Positions 40,475-51,553 of a stretch of DNA of 64,000 nucleotides are shown piece by piece. The first letter of the stretch is position 1. Every line of letters starts with the position of its first letter. A model generated the notes under the pieces. That model was not told where the DNA came from and did no database searches. It saw nothing but the letters and a program-made list of their open reading frames with translations. A program made the translations under genes and the position numbers. The stretch is from Gracilaria domingensis (Eukaryota; Rhodophyta; Florideophyceae; Gracilariales; Gracilariaceae): positions 1 through 64,000 of the forward strand of contig VCMS01000318.1 of assembly GCA_022539475.1 (NCBI GenBank), read 5' to 3'.

Positions 40475-43130
40475 GTAAAGCGCTGTACTTCGCGCGCTTG
40501 GCGGCCTCCGCTTTTGATGCTGCACCTCGTGCTGTTTTAGAAGCAGCCACTGTGTAGGATCGGCTATTCGGACTCACAATAGTGACGTCTATTCCCACTG
40601 GTCGTGAATTGAATCTAATGTCGTCAATCACAAGATCCAAGCGCCATTGTTCGTTTTCTTGCAGGTGCTGCTGTGAACGAAAAGGCCATTCCCTGGAGAC
40701 TTGTAGGCAAAGCGGTGGTTGTCGAAGGAATGTATAGAATGAGTCGCGCAAAGAGTTATGTCTCCGTGTTTCTCCAAGTCCGACAGCACAAACCATCGCG
40801 TAGTAGCCAATCGTATCCAGTTTGGGGACCGTCATGTAATTTGCCTGGGCGCAAGCGGGACAGGGCTTCTCAGGGAAAAGAGGCTCTCCAAGTCGGAAGT
40901 CTGTCATGGTTTTGAATATTTCTGGCGGCGGTGACGGGTTATGTACGGGGTGTATGAAAGACGTAAAGCATAATGACGCTTCAACCGAGCACACTGAATT
41001 CAGACGAGCACGTTTAAACCTTGATACCTGGGAGCTCTGCCGCGTCGGGCTTTGACGCTCTGCTAGATGATCCACTATTGCATCTTGATAAAGATGCTGT
41101 AGCTCTGGTATTGATCCGTTTTCATCTGCTATGGCGGTCAAGGAATCAGAGGAGAATTCGTCAGGGAGACCGAAGGAAGATTTCAGGACGGCGGTTATTT
41201 GCGCAAGTCGAACCAAGTGTGTGGGAACCATGTGGAAGGGTTGCAGGGCGTGCTGAATTTCCCCATTGACGAGTGACCATGCCGCCATGAATGAAGAGAT
41301 GATAGCAGCACGGCGTACCCATCTTGCACTGGAAAGACCTAGGCCGCCTTTGCTGAATGGCAAACGGACATTATTCCAACTTTCATCCGTCACCTCCCAA
41401 TGAATTTGCTGAAACACCCTTCGCTGTTGCTTGTCGAATTCGACGACTTCAACCTTGGTTAAATGCGGGGGGGTGGTTCGCAAAATATACGTGAGCTTAC
41501 TGGCTCCTGCGCAATATCTCAGTAGGGTGAGGGCCATGTGTGGATCGTTGAGGGCGATGAGTTCTTCACATAGAGCTTTATGTTTTTTTCTGTGGGACTT
41601 TAAGAGCGTTTTGACAGCAGCCCCGTGTCCTAGTGGGGCCCCTAGGACGGTTATTGCTTTTGCGCGATTGATTGTGGCTGGGAAGTTTGAGATAACAGGG
41701 GCGTGCCACCACCACGCAAATGTTTTCTGTAGGTTCGGAGTGAAACCGATTTTTGCTCCTTTTGAGTTCAAAGCGTGCAGAAACGGTACTGCCACTTGTC
41801 TTTTGATCACGACATTGCTTTCATCGGCGTAGAAGAGATTTAGGACTGGCTTGAAGCATTGACTCAATTTCAGGACGAGAGGCTGTAATGCCATGGCAAA
41901 CAGGAGTGGACTGAGTGGGTCTCCTTGTTGCGTTCCTGTTTTGCTTTGGACAATGAAGTCGCCAAAGCGAAGCGGGATACTGCTGCCCTAGCAGTAGTGC
42001 ACGAATCTGGCTATCGAAGGGCAGTGCTCCTTTGTGGCTTGTAGAATGAGATGGCGCTCTATCGCATTAAAGGCGTTCCGTGCGTCAATACTGAGAAGGA
42101 TTAGGTCCTTTCCCCGGAGTTTGTTGGTGACGTTTCGTAGGATGTGGAGTATAGCCTCGCCTCCGCAGGATGTACCCACCCCCAGCTGGTGTGGGCGAAG
42201 GTATGATTGGACGGAAGGATCTTGCGCCATCAGTTTTGCAAGCATATGTGAGATGAACCTACGCCACACCATGCCAATGGCGAGGGGACGGATTTTTTGC
42301 GAGTTTGGTTTTGGAATCCCAATGAGGGTACCCGTCGAGAACCAGAGCTGTGAGCCTGCTGGTAATTTGCCAGCGATGACGCAGTTGGCAAAGGCAGTGA
42401 CTTCTTTCATTATGGGGCGTCTGGAGGCTGTCCTCCAGGAGTGGCAGCTAGATATTTAAGAACGAGTGGGCGCATACAGTCCGGGCCTGGCGAGGATGCC
42501 TTGGAGGTCTGCTGTAGCGTGCGATGCACGAAGTTCTCGTCCAGAAAGAAAGAAGCCGGCAGTTGCTCCTGAGGGGTTGGACTCACTGGAATGTTTGGCG
42601 CTGGATGGAGCTCGTCGAGAAGTTCAGATGCAGCGTGAGAGGGAGCTGTCGGGTTCGAGTAAGAACTCAAAATGGCGCAGGTCTTCGTGAACTCTCCAGC
42701 TAGAAATGCCTTTTTAGCTCTTCGTTTCTTACTGTGTGGAGTTGCTGCCTGATGGGGAGTTCGAAGATGAGCGACATGGGCTTCTGCAAGAAGGGTTGTC
42801 CATTCGCCCCGCATGGCCATTTGAATTCTTCGCTTTATAGAACGGTGTAAGGAGGGGCGGTTTCTGTTCCGCGGTTCTCCACGGCCATTCGTGCGAAAGA
42901 CGAGTTTTGGGGTGGCAATTAGTCGATTGAGGCAATTTTCTTTCAGCGTCGGTGTTCTAGCTGTGTTGAAATTATGAAGCAGGTGATAATAGAGTTCGAT
43001 ATAATCAAGTCGGAGGGAGCGAGGGAGGAAATCGATGGTTGAAAAGCGAAGATCCAGAATGGTAGAGATAGTGGGGCAGTCACCGACGGGTGGGTGGAAG
43101 TGGCATTCTAGGATGCAGATGTATACGTGA
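40475..43130 (-). pseudogene. NLR2 ORF2: decayed reverse transcriptase and partial RLE-like domain
   Basis: Three frames: 43,144-42,410 (HPPVGDCPTISTILDLRF, SSPGPDCMRPLVLKYL), 42,410-41,988 (LIGIPKPNSQKIRPLAIGM, LLSIDARNAFNAIER) and 41,894-40,383 (FYADESNVVIKRQ, LPFSKGGLGLSSARW, KPCPACAQANY, GETRRHNSLRDSFYTFL, DLVIDDIRFN, GIDVTIVSP). A one-base shift at about 42,410 and a TAG at 41,988, where NLR1 has tyrosine, break it. The catalytic box is YADE instead of YADD (near 41,825), so even a repaired frame would lack the second aspartate. After KYSA the frame runs into unrelated sequence. Confidence 0.85.
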
Positions 43131-43140
43131 ACTGTGGTTC

Positions 43141-43860
43141 TCAATTAAGTCGTGGTTCAGCGGTGGGAAGAGATCCTTGTAGGGTGCCTGGGTCATTTAC
43201 GAGAGCGGTAAAACGATTGACATCCGTCCGCATTCTGTTAAGCGCTGGAGAGCGGCTCGAAGAGCCGTTCGGAGGCGTCGATGACCGCATTTGTCTTGGG
43301 TGTCGGGCAAGGGTTGAGAAATCCATTTCGACTTCGTTTGTTTCATCAGTCCCGTTTATGTGTTCGCCTCCTAAGAGTTTTGGCGCTGTGGGAGCTGGTC
43401 GGCCTGTGCTTTTTTGCGCTGTACGAGGGGCAAGTGGTTGCAAAGTACAGTTTGGTTCACGTTCTTTCAGTGCGATGTAGCAGTTTTTTTCCGCTGCTCG
43501 CAATCCATCTGCAAAGTGCAATAGAGGACGCCAGTAGGTAGAGGGCGCTTCAAGGCGTTCTATCTCCTCTCGGAGTTTTATTACGGCTTTCCGAAGGTCT
43601 CCGTTTCTCTCCGATGTCGGGAAAAGATCCATGAGGTTTTTGATTGGTTGTATAGAAATCTTTGGGAGGCGAGTGAAACCACATTGACAGACTATGATAT
43701 CATGAAAGCGTTTATATGCTGGCTGTAGGATGGTTAGGGAGCTCATGGCGGCGAACACCAGAAACGACCTGGGGTCATCGGTTTTGACTAGTGTGAGCGG
43801 TTCGCGAATACCTGCTTCTGCGAAGCAGCGTGTAATATGTAACAAAACGACCAAGATCCT
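43141..43860 (-). pseudogene. NLR2 ORF1, C-terminal part
   Basis: The reading frame 43,902-43,141 is open for 253 codons, but only the part from about IREPLTLVKT matches NLR1 ORF1. It includes FTRLPKISIQPIKNLMDLF, LRKAVIKLREEIERLEAPS and the end RFTALVNDPGTLQGS. It overlaps the start of the ORF2 frame by a few bases, so the stop-start spacing differs from NLR1. The N-terminal half seen in NLR1 is missing, as expected of a 5'-truncated insertion. Confidence 0.6.
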
Positions 43861-43902
43861 CCACTCCCCTCGTAGAAAGGGCTGCAACCAATATAACTGC
43901 AA

Positions 43903-45474
43903 TTAAATGCACCTCAAAACGCAATAAACAATATTTCTATATACTGGCCCTGGGAGTCGCGGGAAAAAGATCATTTACTTCAAATCAGTACCAAAAAGAT
44001 AGAAATGATCTTCTGTTGTGATGTACCTAAACGAGCTCCTCATTAATAGGTATATGTAGAATAGGAAATGCATTTGTATTGGTAACTGATATGCATGAAA
44101 GGACTTGTATACATAATGTACTTTTTACCAAGTTCAACATATACAACAATTATAAATGCCATATGTAAAGCCAATATATACATCTATAATTTGAGTACCT
44201 TTTCTTTCGTAAATGTGGCGAAATAATAGTTCAATCTCAATTAAATGTAAGTAAACAAAAGAACATTGTTTTGTTTCAAACCCTTTAAGCTATGTTTTGT
44301 TAATAACTGCAACGAAAATTTAGTCACATTGCTCTATTGTGTACAAATTGTGTCAAAGTTGTTAAAAGTTTCCAAACCCAACATTTGTTGCAAGAATAAA
44401 AACCAGTAGTACCACATCAAAGCTAAGATTGTATATGTTATAGTTACAAATAAGAGATTTGATTTTTACTGAGAAATATTGAATATGAAAGAGAGCTTTT
44501 GCATACATTCATCAGTACTTGCAAAATGTTAATCTGAATTTTGAAAGATAAATAAACAGTAACTAAGCAACAACAAATTCATCGTCGTCATTGACTTCGA
44601 AATATTCTTCGACCTTTGCTTGCTCCATACCATATCAACGTTATTATCGTTGCTCGGATGTCCTATCCAACCAAGATTATTCTCCACAAGATATGAATGT
44701 ACAGCAAAGGGAAGTAGTATCCTTGCAATAAAATATACCTTATCGGATGAAAGCTCACAAAATCTTTTCAAAAAATTGTGAAACTCTCCAAATAGAAGAT
44801 GAGATGTGTCCATCACATTAATATCAAGCCACGTCTTGTGCAAAAAAGCCAACCTCCACAAACGAACGCGGCCAACAAATTCTTACCTCAAGAATACCAC
44901 CATCATCTACAACCTGGAAACCAAACTTGCCTTTTTTGACTCCAAAAGGTTAAATCATTGCACAAGAAATCTTTTGCTGAGCTGTCTTTGAATCCGTTTA
45001 TTCCGATAGCAGATAGAAAGGTTTGAACTGATTTGGTGCCAATAATATCCCAACGCCTTCTCTAGGTTAAAGCAACTGTTTCTCTTTAGAACTATTATCC
45101 TGTTGTACACTGTCCTTACAACCATCCCAAGTATGGGTAAGTTTTCGCTTCAGAATATCAGCCGTATTTTCTGAAAAAGATCGATCTTGGTCAGTGACTT
45201 TGCTCAAAAATCAAATAACTGGTAAATGTACGGTTCAGATTCTTATAGGGCTTTTTCATTAAATAGTATTGAGCACAAAAAGCGTTAAGCTTATATTTCT
45301 GAAATACGGTTTCGGAACGCCTAAGCATTTTCGGCGGTTTAGTGCCTGTGATATTACATTTTTCAAGCTTTAGACATATTCTGATAGCAGGTGAGCTTTT
45401 GGTCCGTGTGGCATCTATGTAGCTTTTTGAGGCGACATGGAACGATTGAGAGGTTTAACAAAATGCGACGTAGG
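43903..45474. other. AT-rich spacer left of G2
   Basis: About 1.6 kb, AT-rich. Apart from the minus-strand frame at 44,529-44,861, nothing is recognised. Confidence 0.5.
44529..44861 (-). CDS. Hypothetical ORF or exon fragment
   Basis: 110 codons in AT-rich sequence, with protein-like composition (FLHKTWLDINVMDTSHLLFG, IARILLPFAVHSYLVENN, LGWIGHPSNDNNVDMVWSKQ). Just upstream on the same strand another frame reads GKFGFQVVDDGGILE, followed by GTAAGA, which would fit an exon with a splice donor. I recognise no family. It may be a fragment of a host gene or transposase. Confidence 0.3.
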   Translation of the reverse strand: MWRLAFLHKTWLDINVMDTSHLLFGEFHNFLKRFCELSSDKVYFIARILLPFAVHSYLVENNLGWIGHPSNDNNVDMVWSKQRSKNISKSMTTMNLLLLSYCLFIFQNSD

Positions 45475-45888
45475 TGTGGTGCACTCCCATGAGTTGGAAA
45501 AGAGAAGCCACGTCGCGGAAAGCGCCCCGAGAGAGTTTTTAAAACCTGCTCTCTATAGGGATAGATGCAACAGTAGAACCCTTCGATAGGGCCAGCGCAA
45601 TGCCGGGTGTAAGTCCGGGTGGCCCCGATCTGAGCTTGCAGTCCGAGGTCAATGGAGAAGAATCGACGTAAGTATGCGGATGTCCGGAGTGCTACAGCGG
45701 GTGGAAATATTCCGTCCAACGGTATAAGGAAACAAAGAATCAGCAAACGAGCCGCACTGCGCAGCCCTGACTCGTGATAAACGGGAATAAGTCCCGAGAC
45801 TAGTCAGTCGAAGCTGTATAACAGGGCAGAGGAACAAGAGCCGTATGACCGGAATAATAACAAATGAGTTTCAAAAAGATGTCGTAAC
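45475..45888 (-). repeat. G2 3' LTR, left part
   Basis: Co-linear with the first half of the G1 LTR: 'agaacccttcgatagggcc', 'ccgggtgtaagtccgggtgg', 'gagccgcactgcgcag'. Ends in the copia target sequence GTAAC (45,884-45,888). Confidence 0.8.
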
Positions 45889-47153
45889 ACTTGAAATCTG
45901 AGTAAGAGCTGGGTTTTCTAAACTCACAATACGCATGTAGTACATTCAAAGTGTGGAGCAAACCCGATTTTGAGGGTTTTTGTTGAAGAAGCTCTTCATA
46001 CATGAGCGATGCGCCCGTGCACGTGGCACTTTACATTATGAGGTGCATCCTCTATTGGAGTCTTCAACTGTTGGTTAATTTAATCTTAATTAGCACCCGT
46101 AGAAGGGCGTGCATGGACCAAGGCCCCCGATTGGGCGTGGACACGTGGAGGTGGAGGGCTAGTGCACCAGTGGGGTAGTTTGGGGAATATTTTAGTTTGT
46201 CTTTATTTTCTGCCCCCTGACAGTAAGGTTGCGTACGTGTACCACCCGTACGGGTGTGCACTATTTTAATCAGTAAACCGGCCCTGCACCTGGGGTACTT
46301 AGAGGTGCAGGGGCTGCTGAACACCACCTGATGGTAAAGTAACCAAGCCTCTCCTTCGAGAACGGCCACTCGGATCAGAGGGCACTTGAGACTCATCTTG
46401 AGTGTGGGCTCTAAGCGCTACTGCCCTTGCCGGTGTACTACTCCGCCCGGAGGGTCACCTCAAGAGGTATAAGTACGCGTACTCCTCTTGGGACGCCTAA
46501 GGAATCTGTATATACCGTGTGGTATTGACGTCTACTATTTCTATTAATTCCTGATTGCAGGACAGATCTCCGCCTCAGTATTGGGTTGTTTCTTGCTCTG
46601 TCTCCCCGACGTCGGGCCTGTTGCTCGCGTGTGCACGGCCCGCGTCTCCTGTTTGGACGTATCTCTTTTTCCCTTGTTTCTTGGGCTACGCCTCCTTCCA
46701 GAGTGTCTGGCTCACCCCTTTTCGGGTATTCCTCGCTTCTACACCGTTCTTGGCTGGTGATTCCACTGGTATTGGACTTTCCGCATTCACCTCTGTAGAC
46801 TTTCCTCAGTACACTACTGGTCTTACACCCAGGTCACCGGTGTCAACAAAGGCTCTTCCACCGAGTTACCATCCCCTAGAGAGCAGGACTTTGGACATCC
46901 TGTGCGTGTTTCACCCGTCCTGGGTTTTCACCACACAAAGGATCAAGCAACAAACATAAGCGTCAGCTCAAATTAAAAAAAACCTTCATACAGAAGGCAA
47001 ATGCACAGTACAAGTCATCATCCTGCATACTGTAGTGTTTCAGCTTACCTAGATTCTTTTCAGTCCTGAACATAACGGCAATCCATATCAAACCCAAACC
47101 TATCCTAGTCAGGTTCGTCACAATGTCCTAGTTATTGCTCACCATTTTCAACT
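45889..47153 (-). repeat. Copia 3' LTR, interrupted
   Basis: The two parts 45,889-45,951 and 46,936-47,153 match the 5' LTR at 51,278-51,553 (about 276 bp) once the 984-bp solo LTR is removed. Differences between the two copies are scattered point changes and small indels. Confidence 0.85.
45952..46935. repeat. Solo LTR (984 bp) with perfect TSD inside the copia LTR
   Basis: Begins TGTGGAGCAAACCC and ends GGGTTTTCACCACA, imperfect inverted termini of the same type as the gypsy LTRs here. Flanked by CAAAG on both sides (45,947-45,951 and 46,936-46,940). The interior contains no pol or gag sequence, so it is a solo LTR left by recombination. It is only distantly similar to the G1 LTR. Confidence 0.85.
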
Positions 47154-47169
47154 CCCTCTCTTGTTTGCG

Positions 47170-48763
47170 CTATTCCTCGATAGCAAAAATACCAAGGGCT
47201 TCGCGGTGCACAGCAAATAGAATTCTACTCAACGGCTTCGTGACTAAGTCTGCATGCATTTCTTTTGTCGGCATGTACTGCACTGTGATAATTTCTTGAT
47301 CGATTAAGTCCTTCATGTAGTTTCCCTTATTGCCACGTGCTTGGAAGAACGTACTCCAAAACGCTCCCAATTCAAGGCGCCCTGATTGTCCTGGAATAAG
47401 ACAGTAGCACTCGTACCAGGCCACCCAAGATCTTCTAACAAGCTGAACATCCAGACGACTAACTTGCAAGCCTCACTTGACGCTACAAACTCGGCTTCAG
47501 TTGTTGATAGAGCTACAACTGATTGCTTCAGAGTTTTCCACGCTACAGTAGTTTTGCCAAGCATAATCAATATACCTTTTGTTGACTTTCTCGTCCCAGA
47601 GTCTGATTCCCAATCTGCGTCTGCAAAAGCAGCAAGCGCACCTTGCTGACCATCGAACTTCAATCCGTACGTCTCCGTACCCTTCAGGTACCTCATGACT
47701 CGTTTTGCCGCCTGTACGTGACATTCAAGGGGCTCATGAGACTTTCTGCATAGCACCGAAACTGTCGTACTAATATCAGGCCTTGTTCGCGTAGCCAAGA
47801 AACGTAAGCTGCCAATCATTTCCTGATACGTCTGGACATCAGTGCGCTGATGACAGCAGTCTGGGGCAACACATGCCTTCGTCATTGGAGTAGATACCGG
47901 CTTACACTGTGCCATTCCAAACCTGGAAAGAACTGCAGCCAAATATTCCTTCTGATGAAAGCAAGCACCAGAATCATAACGAACGAATGTCACACCCAAG
48001 AATTTCGACATTTTCCGATGTCATTTGCATCCAAATATTGGGAAATGTCACTCTTCACGGCAACAACATCTTCCATACTTCGAGAGATGGTGATAATGTC
48101 ATCGACATAGGTCATGATCCATGTGTTGTCTCGGACGTAGACACATTCGTCTGAAAGTGACGGCTTGAACTTCAGCTTTCTCATGACTTCGTTCCACTTC
48201 ATATGCCATTGTCGAGGTGCTTGTTTGAGTCCATACAGGCTCTTACAAAGCTTCAATACCTCTCCTTCACTGCAAATCTTCAAACCATCTGGAGGCGTCA
48301 TGTAGATTGCGTCGTCAATGTCACTATGAAGAAAAGCAGTTTTGATATCCGTTTGGTGAATCAAACGCCCCTTTTGAATAGCTAAACCCAACACCAACCG
48401 TACAGTGTTGAAATCTACCACAGGCGCATATGTGCGCTCTACAGACCCTTGCATGTACCCTGCGACGACAAGCCGTGCCTTACAACGAACCATATCTCCA
48501 TCAGAATTCGTTTTCCTTAGAAAAACCATCCGACTCGCAATAGGCTTCATGTCGGAAGTTCTCTTAGTCGCTGTCTAGGTCTTATGTGCATTAAGAGAGA
48601 GAATTTCATCATCGATCGCTGCTTTCCACTGTTCTGCATCTGGCATTCTTAGCGCTTCTGCTACACTAGATGGTGTCGCCATTGCTACTTGGGTAGCCTT
48701 CATAGCTTTTCCCGGATGGATCCAATCAGGTTCCCTGCGCTGACGGGAGAGATACCCTGTCAC
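47170..48763 (-). pseudogene. Copia reverse transcriptase and RNase H
   Basis: Frames 48,763-48,575, 48,550-47,990, 48,011-47,313 and 47,469-47,170 join to one copia RT-RNase H. Visible: WKAAIDDEILSLNAHKT, VRCKARLVVAGYMQG, YAPVVDFNTVRLVLGLAI, HQTDIKTAFLHSDIDDAIYM, KSLYGLKQAPRQWH, the catalytic WIMTYVDDIITIS, KFLGVTFVR, LRFLATRTRPDISTTVSVL, RVMRYLKGTETYGLKFDG, FADADWESD, STTEAEFVASSEACKLV and MHADLVTKPLSR. There is an in-frame stop after AHKT (about 48,575), a shift near 48,000 and another near 47,400. Catalytic residues are kept. Confidence 0.9.
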
Positions 48764-48902
48764 AGAGAAGCACTTTTCCAGGGACTGACTCTGAACAACA
48801 GGAATGTATTCCTCTCCTACAGTACCATACGAAGATGTCTCAGCTGGGAAGTGAGTAAGGTACTCCTAATTTTCCTTGTCCACTTCGATCGCATAATGCT
48901 CT

Positions 48903-50082
48903 TCACCTGCATTCGGCGCAGTGATTTCTTTCGTACCGCTTGCTTCCATCATCTGCCTCATTTCCCTGATTCCACTGCCTCGTAGATTTATGTCCTTCTT
49001 CTTCCAATTCCACTCCTTCACCCTGGTCTCCAGCAAGAACAATTCCCTCAGATGCTACAGATCGCGCTTCAGTGAGACCTGGGCTTCTACTAGGTCTGAT
49101 TTCGTGATCATCACTATTGAACCACCCACGGCCTGGAAAAGATCCCTCATCTATCACCACATCTCTTGTGATAATTACAGAGCCACTTTCTCGAAGCCAA
49201 ATTCTGTACTGGCTGTTCTCTGTGAAGCCAAGTACCAGACCTTCTCTGCTCTTGGGGTCAATCTTCTTGCTCTGCTGCTTCGGAACATGTACCCACGCGT
49301 GAGATCCAAATAATATCCGAAGGTAGTTAATCCTGGGCTTCGTTTCAATGAACAATTCATAACAAGTTGCATTTGCACGTGTGGGACATAAGAATCGATT
49401 TCTAATGTTCGCGGCATGTGTCACAGCTTCCGCTCAGAACTCTTTCGGTGCCCTGCGTGCAATAGCAAGGATCTTGCGCACTCCACAATGGTGCGGTTCG
49501 TTCTCTCAGCGGTGCCATTCTCGTTTTGAGAATATGAGGGTGAAGTCCGCCATTCAATTCCTTTCTGGCGCAAATAGTTCTCCAAAGCAACATATTCTCC
49601 TCCAGAATTACTACGGAGCTGCTGAGTGCGGCACCCTGTCTTGCATTCAGCCCACGCCTCAAAAAGCTTGAAGTTTGAGGCAGCGTCGCTCTTCCTCGCT
49701 TTTGGCTTGATCACTACAAACCCCGAAAAGTCATCTTTGAAAGAGATATAGTATCTCGAACCTCCTAGTGATGTCACACTCTGGCATGTCCAAGACGGGC
49801 GTGCAAAAGCGCTTCATTAAAAGGTGCTCTTGCGACCTGAGCGACTTCACGTGTGTCAGGTTTGACCAGCTCACCTTCAACAAGATATATACATTTCTTT
49901 TCTCGTCCTTGCAGTACGATAACCCCGTTTTGGAAGCCTGAGCATTTTCTTCTACCGAAGACAATTCGTATACCTTCACCACATAGAGAAGAACATGACA
50001 GAAGAATATCGTTCATTTCCGGAATAAACAAAACATTTCGTAGAATGACATTGCGGTAGAAAATATCAGACCCTTCCCTCAC
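48903..50082 (-). pseudogene. Copia integrase with lost catalytic residue
   Basis: Frame 50,082-49,774 has the pre-integrase HARLGHARV box. Frame 49,777-49,421 has the core: RYYISFKDDFSGFVVI (first aspartate), LRSNSGGEYVALENYL where copia integrases have a DNGGEY-type box, and NENGTAERTNRTIVECARSL with the catalytic glutamate. The second aspartate is therefore missing. Frame 49,424-48,903 carries the C-terminal part (FLCPTRANATCYELF, REGLVLGFTENSQYRIWL). Two frameshifts separate the pieces. Confidence 0.85.
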
Positions 50083-50110
50083 TGTAGCTCGTAGAGGGGG
50101 GGCGTCTCCA

Positions 50111-50460
50111 TTAAACAGCTCGAACTGTACTGTTATCGCCTAAAACAGCAGTTCTTGGCTCGACGTGACGAACGCTCTGCAGCAGAGTGCGGTCGTTCAC
50201 AATGTGCTGAGAAGCTCCTGAGTCCGAAACAAATTTAGACGGGTTTGCAACACTGCGCTGTGTTGCCATCAGAAGCATTGCCTGATGAGCAATATCTTCT
50301 TGCCCAGCATTTGCGCTCCCTGTTTCTATCATTCCATCATCACTTGGTGTATAACGTTTGTAAGGACAATTTCTGGCGATGTGACCCTTCTTGCGACAAT
50401 TGTAGCAAGTTCTCCTTTCCGTTTTCCTCCTTTTCAGTCGTGCGGTGGGACGTTTGAAGG
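50111..50460 (-). pseudogene. Copia gag zinc knuckle and protease
   Basis: Reading on from gag after a frame change near 50,470: CYNCRKKGHIARNC, a CX2CX4HX4C knuckle (about 50,360-50,405), then FVSDSGASQHIVND with the DSGA protease active site (about 50,190-50,225). This is the usual gag-protease junction of copia elements. Confidence 0.85.
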
Positions 50461-50473
50461 CTTGCAGAGCATT

Positions 50474-51088
50474 CTAGATCACGTTACCGGTCATCGTAAT
50501 CCCCGCCATGGCCTTCTCCTCGTATTCCTGCAGCATTCTCGCAGACAAAACCTCCCAAGACAGCCCCGTGTTCAAAGTTTCCAACGCGGCAACAGTAATA
50601 CCGTAGCTAGATGTACTCTTCTCTCCGAAGAATGCCAGAAAAATAGCCACTTGGAGCTCCTCTCCAAGCACCGTCTCCATGCCTGCAAGACGATTAGAAA
50701 TTTCTTTGAACGAATCAATATAATCTTGCATAGGCTGTCCGGAATACTCCTTCCGCGTCAATCGGGTTTGAAGCTGCACCCTAGTCGTCACGTTTGACAC
50801 AGCATAACGATCTTGGAACTTCTTCCACATAAAAAACGGGTCGTGTTGATCGGCTAAACACAGCCGCAGTGGCTTATCTTCTAGTCCATGCATCAGTAGC
50901 GCGCGTGCTTTCGCTAATTCCACCTTCTGATGGTCCGTCATTTCTTTACCGTGGATGCTCACTTCATTGACAGTTACAAAACGTAGAACGCCTTCTGCCT
51001 GTAATACTGCTTCTGTTCGCGCTTTCCATGAAAGAAAGTCTTCCCCACTTCGCCCGTGGAACTTCTGTATTTTCTTGGTTTCCTCCAT
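50474..51088 (-). CDS. gag: Copia gag (capsid part)
   Basis: 204 codons from ATG 51,088 (MEETKKIQKFHGRSGED), 190 bases inside the 5' LTR. It matches the copia gag plan: FLSWKARTEAVLQAEG, KARALLMHGLEDKPLRLC, MWKKFQDRYAVSNVTTRVQL, QDYIDSFKEISNRLAGM and a final YEEKAMAG region. It stops at 50,474, after which the knuckle continues in another frame. It forms the virus-like particle. Confidence 0.85.
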   Translation of the reverse strand: MEETKKIQKFHGRSGEDFLSWKARTEAVLQAEGVLRFVTVNEVSIHGKEMTDHQKVELAKARALLMHGLEDKPLRLCLADQHDPFFMWKKFQDRYAVSNVTTRVQLQTRLTRKEYSGQPMQDYIDSFKEISNRLAGMETVLGEELQVAIFLAFFGEKSTSSYGITVAALETLNTGLSWEVLSARMLQEYEEKAMAGITMTGNVI

Positions 51089-51262
51089 TCCGGTTATAAA
51101 ACAATAGAACAGAATTCTTGGAACACAACTCTTGGCAGTGTATCGAGTATTCGAAAGACTTCAAAAAACCAGAAATCCCAGTAACTGCAGTGCGCGATCA
51201 GACTCGAAGTAATACACACAGAATGGAGATAAGCAAAACGGCGTGATAGCTAGGCAAATAGG

Positions 51263-51277
51263 GCTGGGCCCATAACC
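51263..51277 (-). promoter_or_regulatory. Copia primer binding site matching initiator tRNA-Met anticodon arm
   Basis: On the plus strand GCTGGGCCCATAACC, directly touching the LTR edge at 51,278. This is identical to the anticodon stem-loop of eukaryotic initiator tRNA-Met as I know it, so the element would prime from a cut half-tRNA, as Drosophila copia and GalEa-type elements do. Confidence 0.8.
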
Positions 51278-51553
51278 ACTTGAAATCTGAATAAGAGCTG
51301 GGTTGTTTGAACTCACGGAACGCATGTAGTACATTCAAGGAATCAAGGAACAAACATATGCGTCACCTAAAATTAAACATAACCTTCATACAGGAGGCAA
51401 ATGCACAGTAAACGTCATCATCCTGCGTACTGTAGTGTTTCAGCTGACCTAGATTCTCTTCAGTCCTGAACATAACGGCAATCCATATCAAGTCCAAACC
51501 TATCCTAGTCAGGTTCGTCACAATGTTCTAGTCATTGCTCGCCACTTTCAACT
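51278..51553 (-). repeat. Copia 5' LTR (276 bp)
   Basis: Plus-strand ends ACTTGAAATC and CTTTCAACT; bounded by the primer site on one side and target duplication GTAAC on the other. Confidence 0.88.

Larger units (their letters stand above)
40475..43900 (-). mobile_element. NLR2: second RLE-type non-LTR retrotransposon, truncated at both ends
   Basis: Related to NLR1 in both ORFs but clearly diverged. The 5' end is lost: ORF1 similarity begins only around 43,830. The 3' end is cut inside the endonuclease domain at about 40,475, after AAKRAKYSA, where the hairpin-array element begins. The element is dead. Confidence 0.8.
45889..51553 (-). mobile_element. Ty1/copia retrotransposon (GalEa-like primer site) inserted in G2 LTR
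   Basis: Flanked by a perfect 5-bp duplication GTAAC (45,884-45,888 and 51,554-51,558). LTR termini on the plus strand are ACTTGAAATC and TTTCAACT. Order on the minus strand: 276-bp 5' LTR, primer site, gag, protease, integrase, RT, RNase H, polypurine stretch GAGAGGG, 3' LTR. Protease-integrase-RT order is the copia order. Coding frames carry several shifts, so the element is inactive. Its 3' LTR is interrupted by a solo LTR. Confidence 0.9.
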
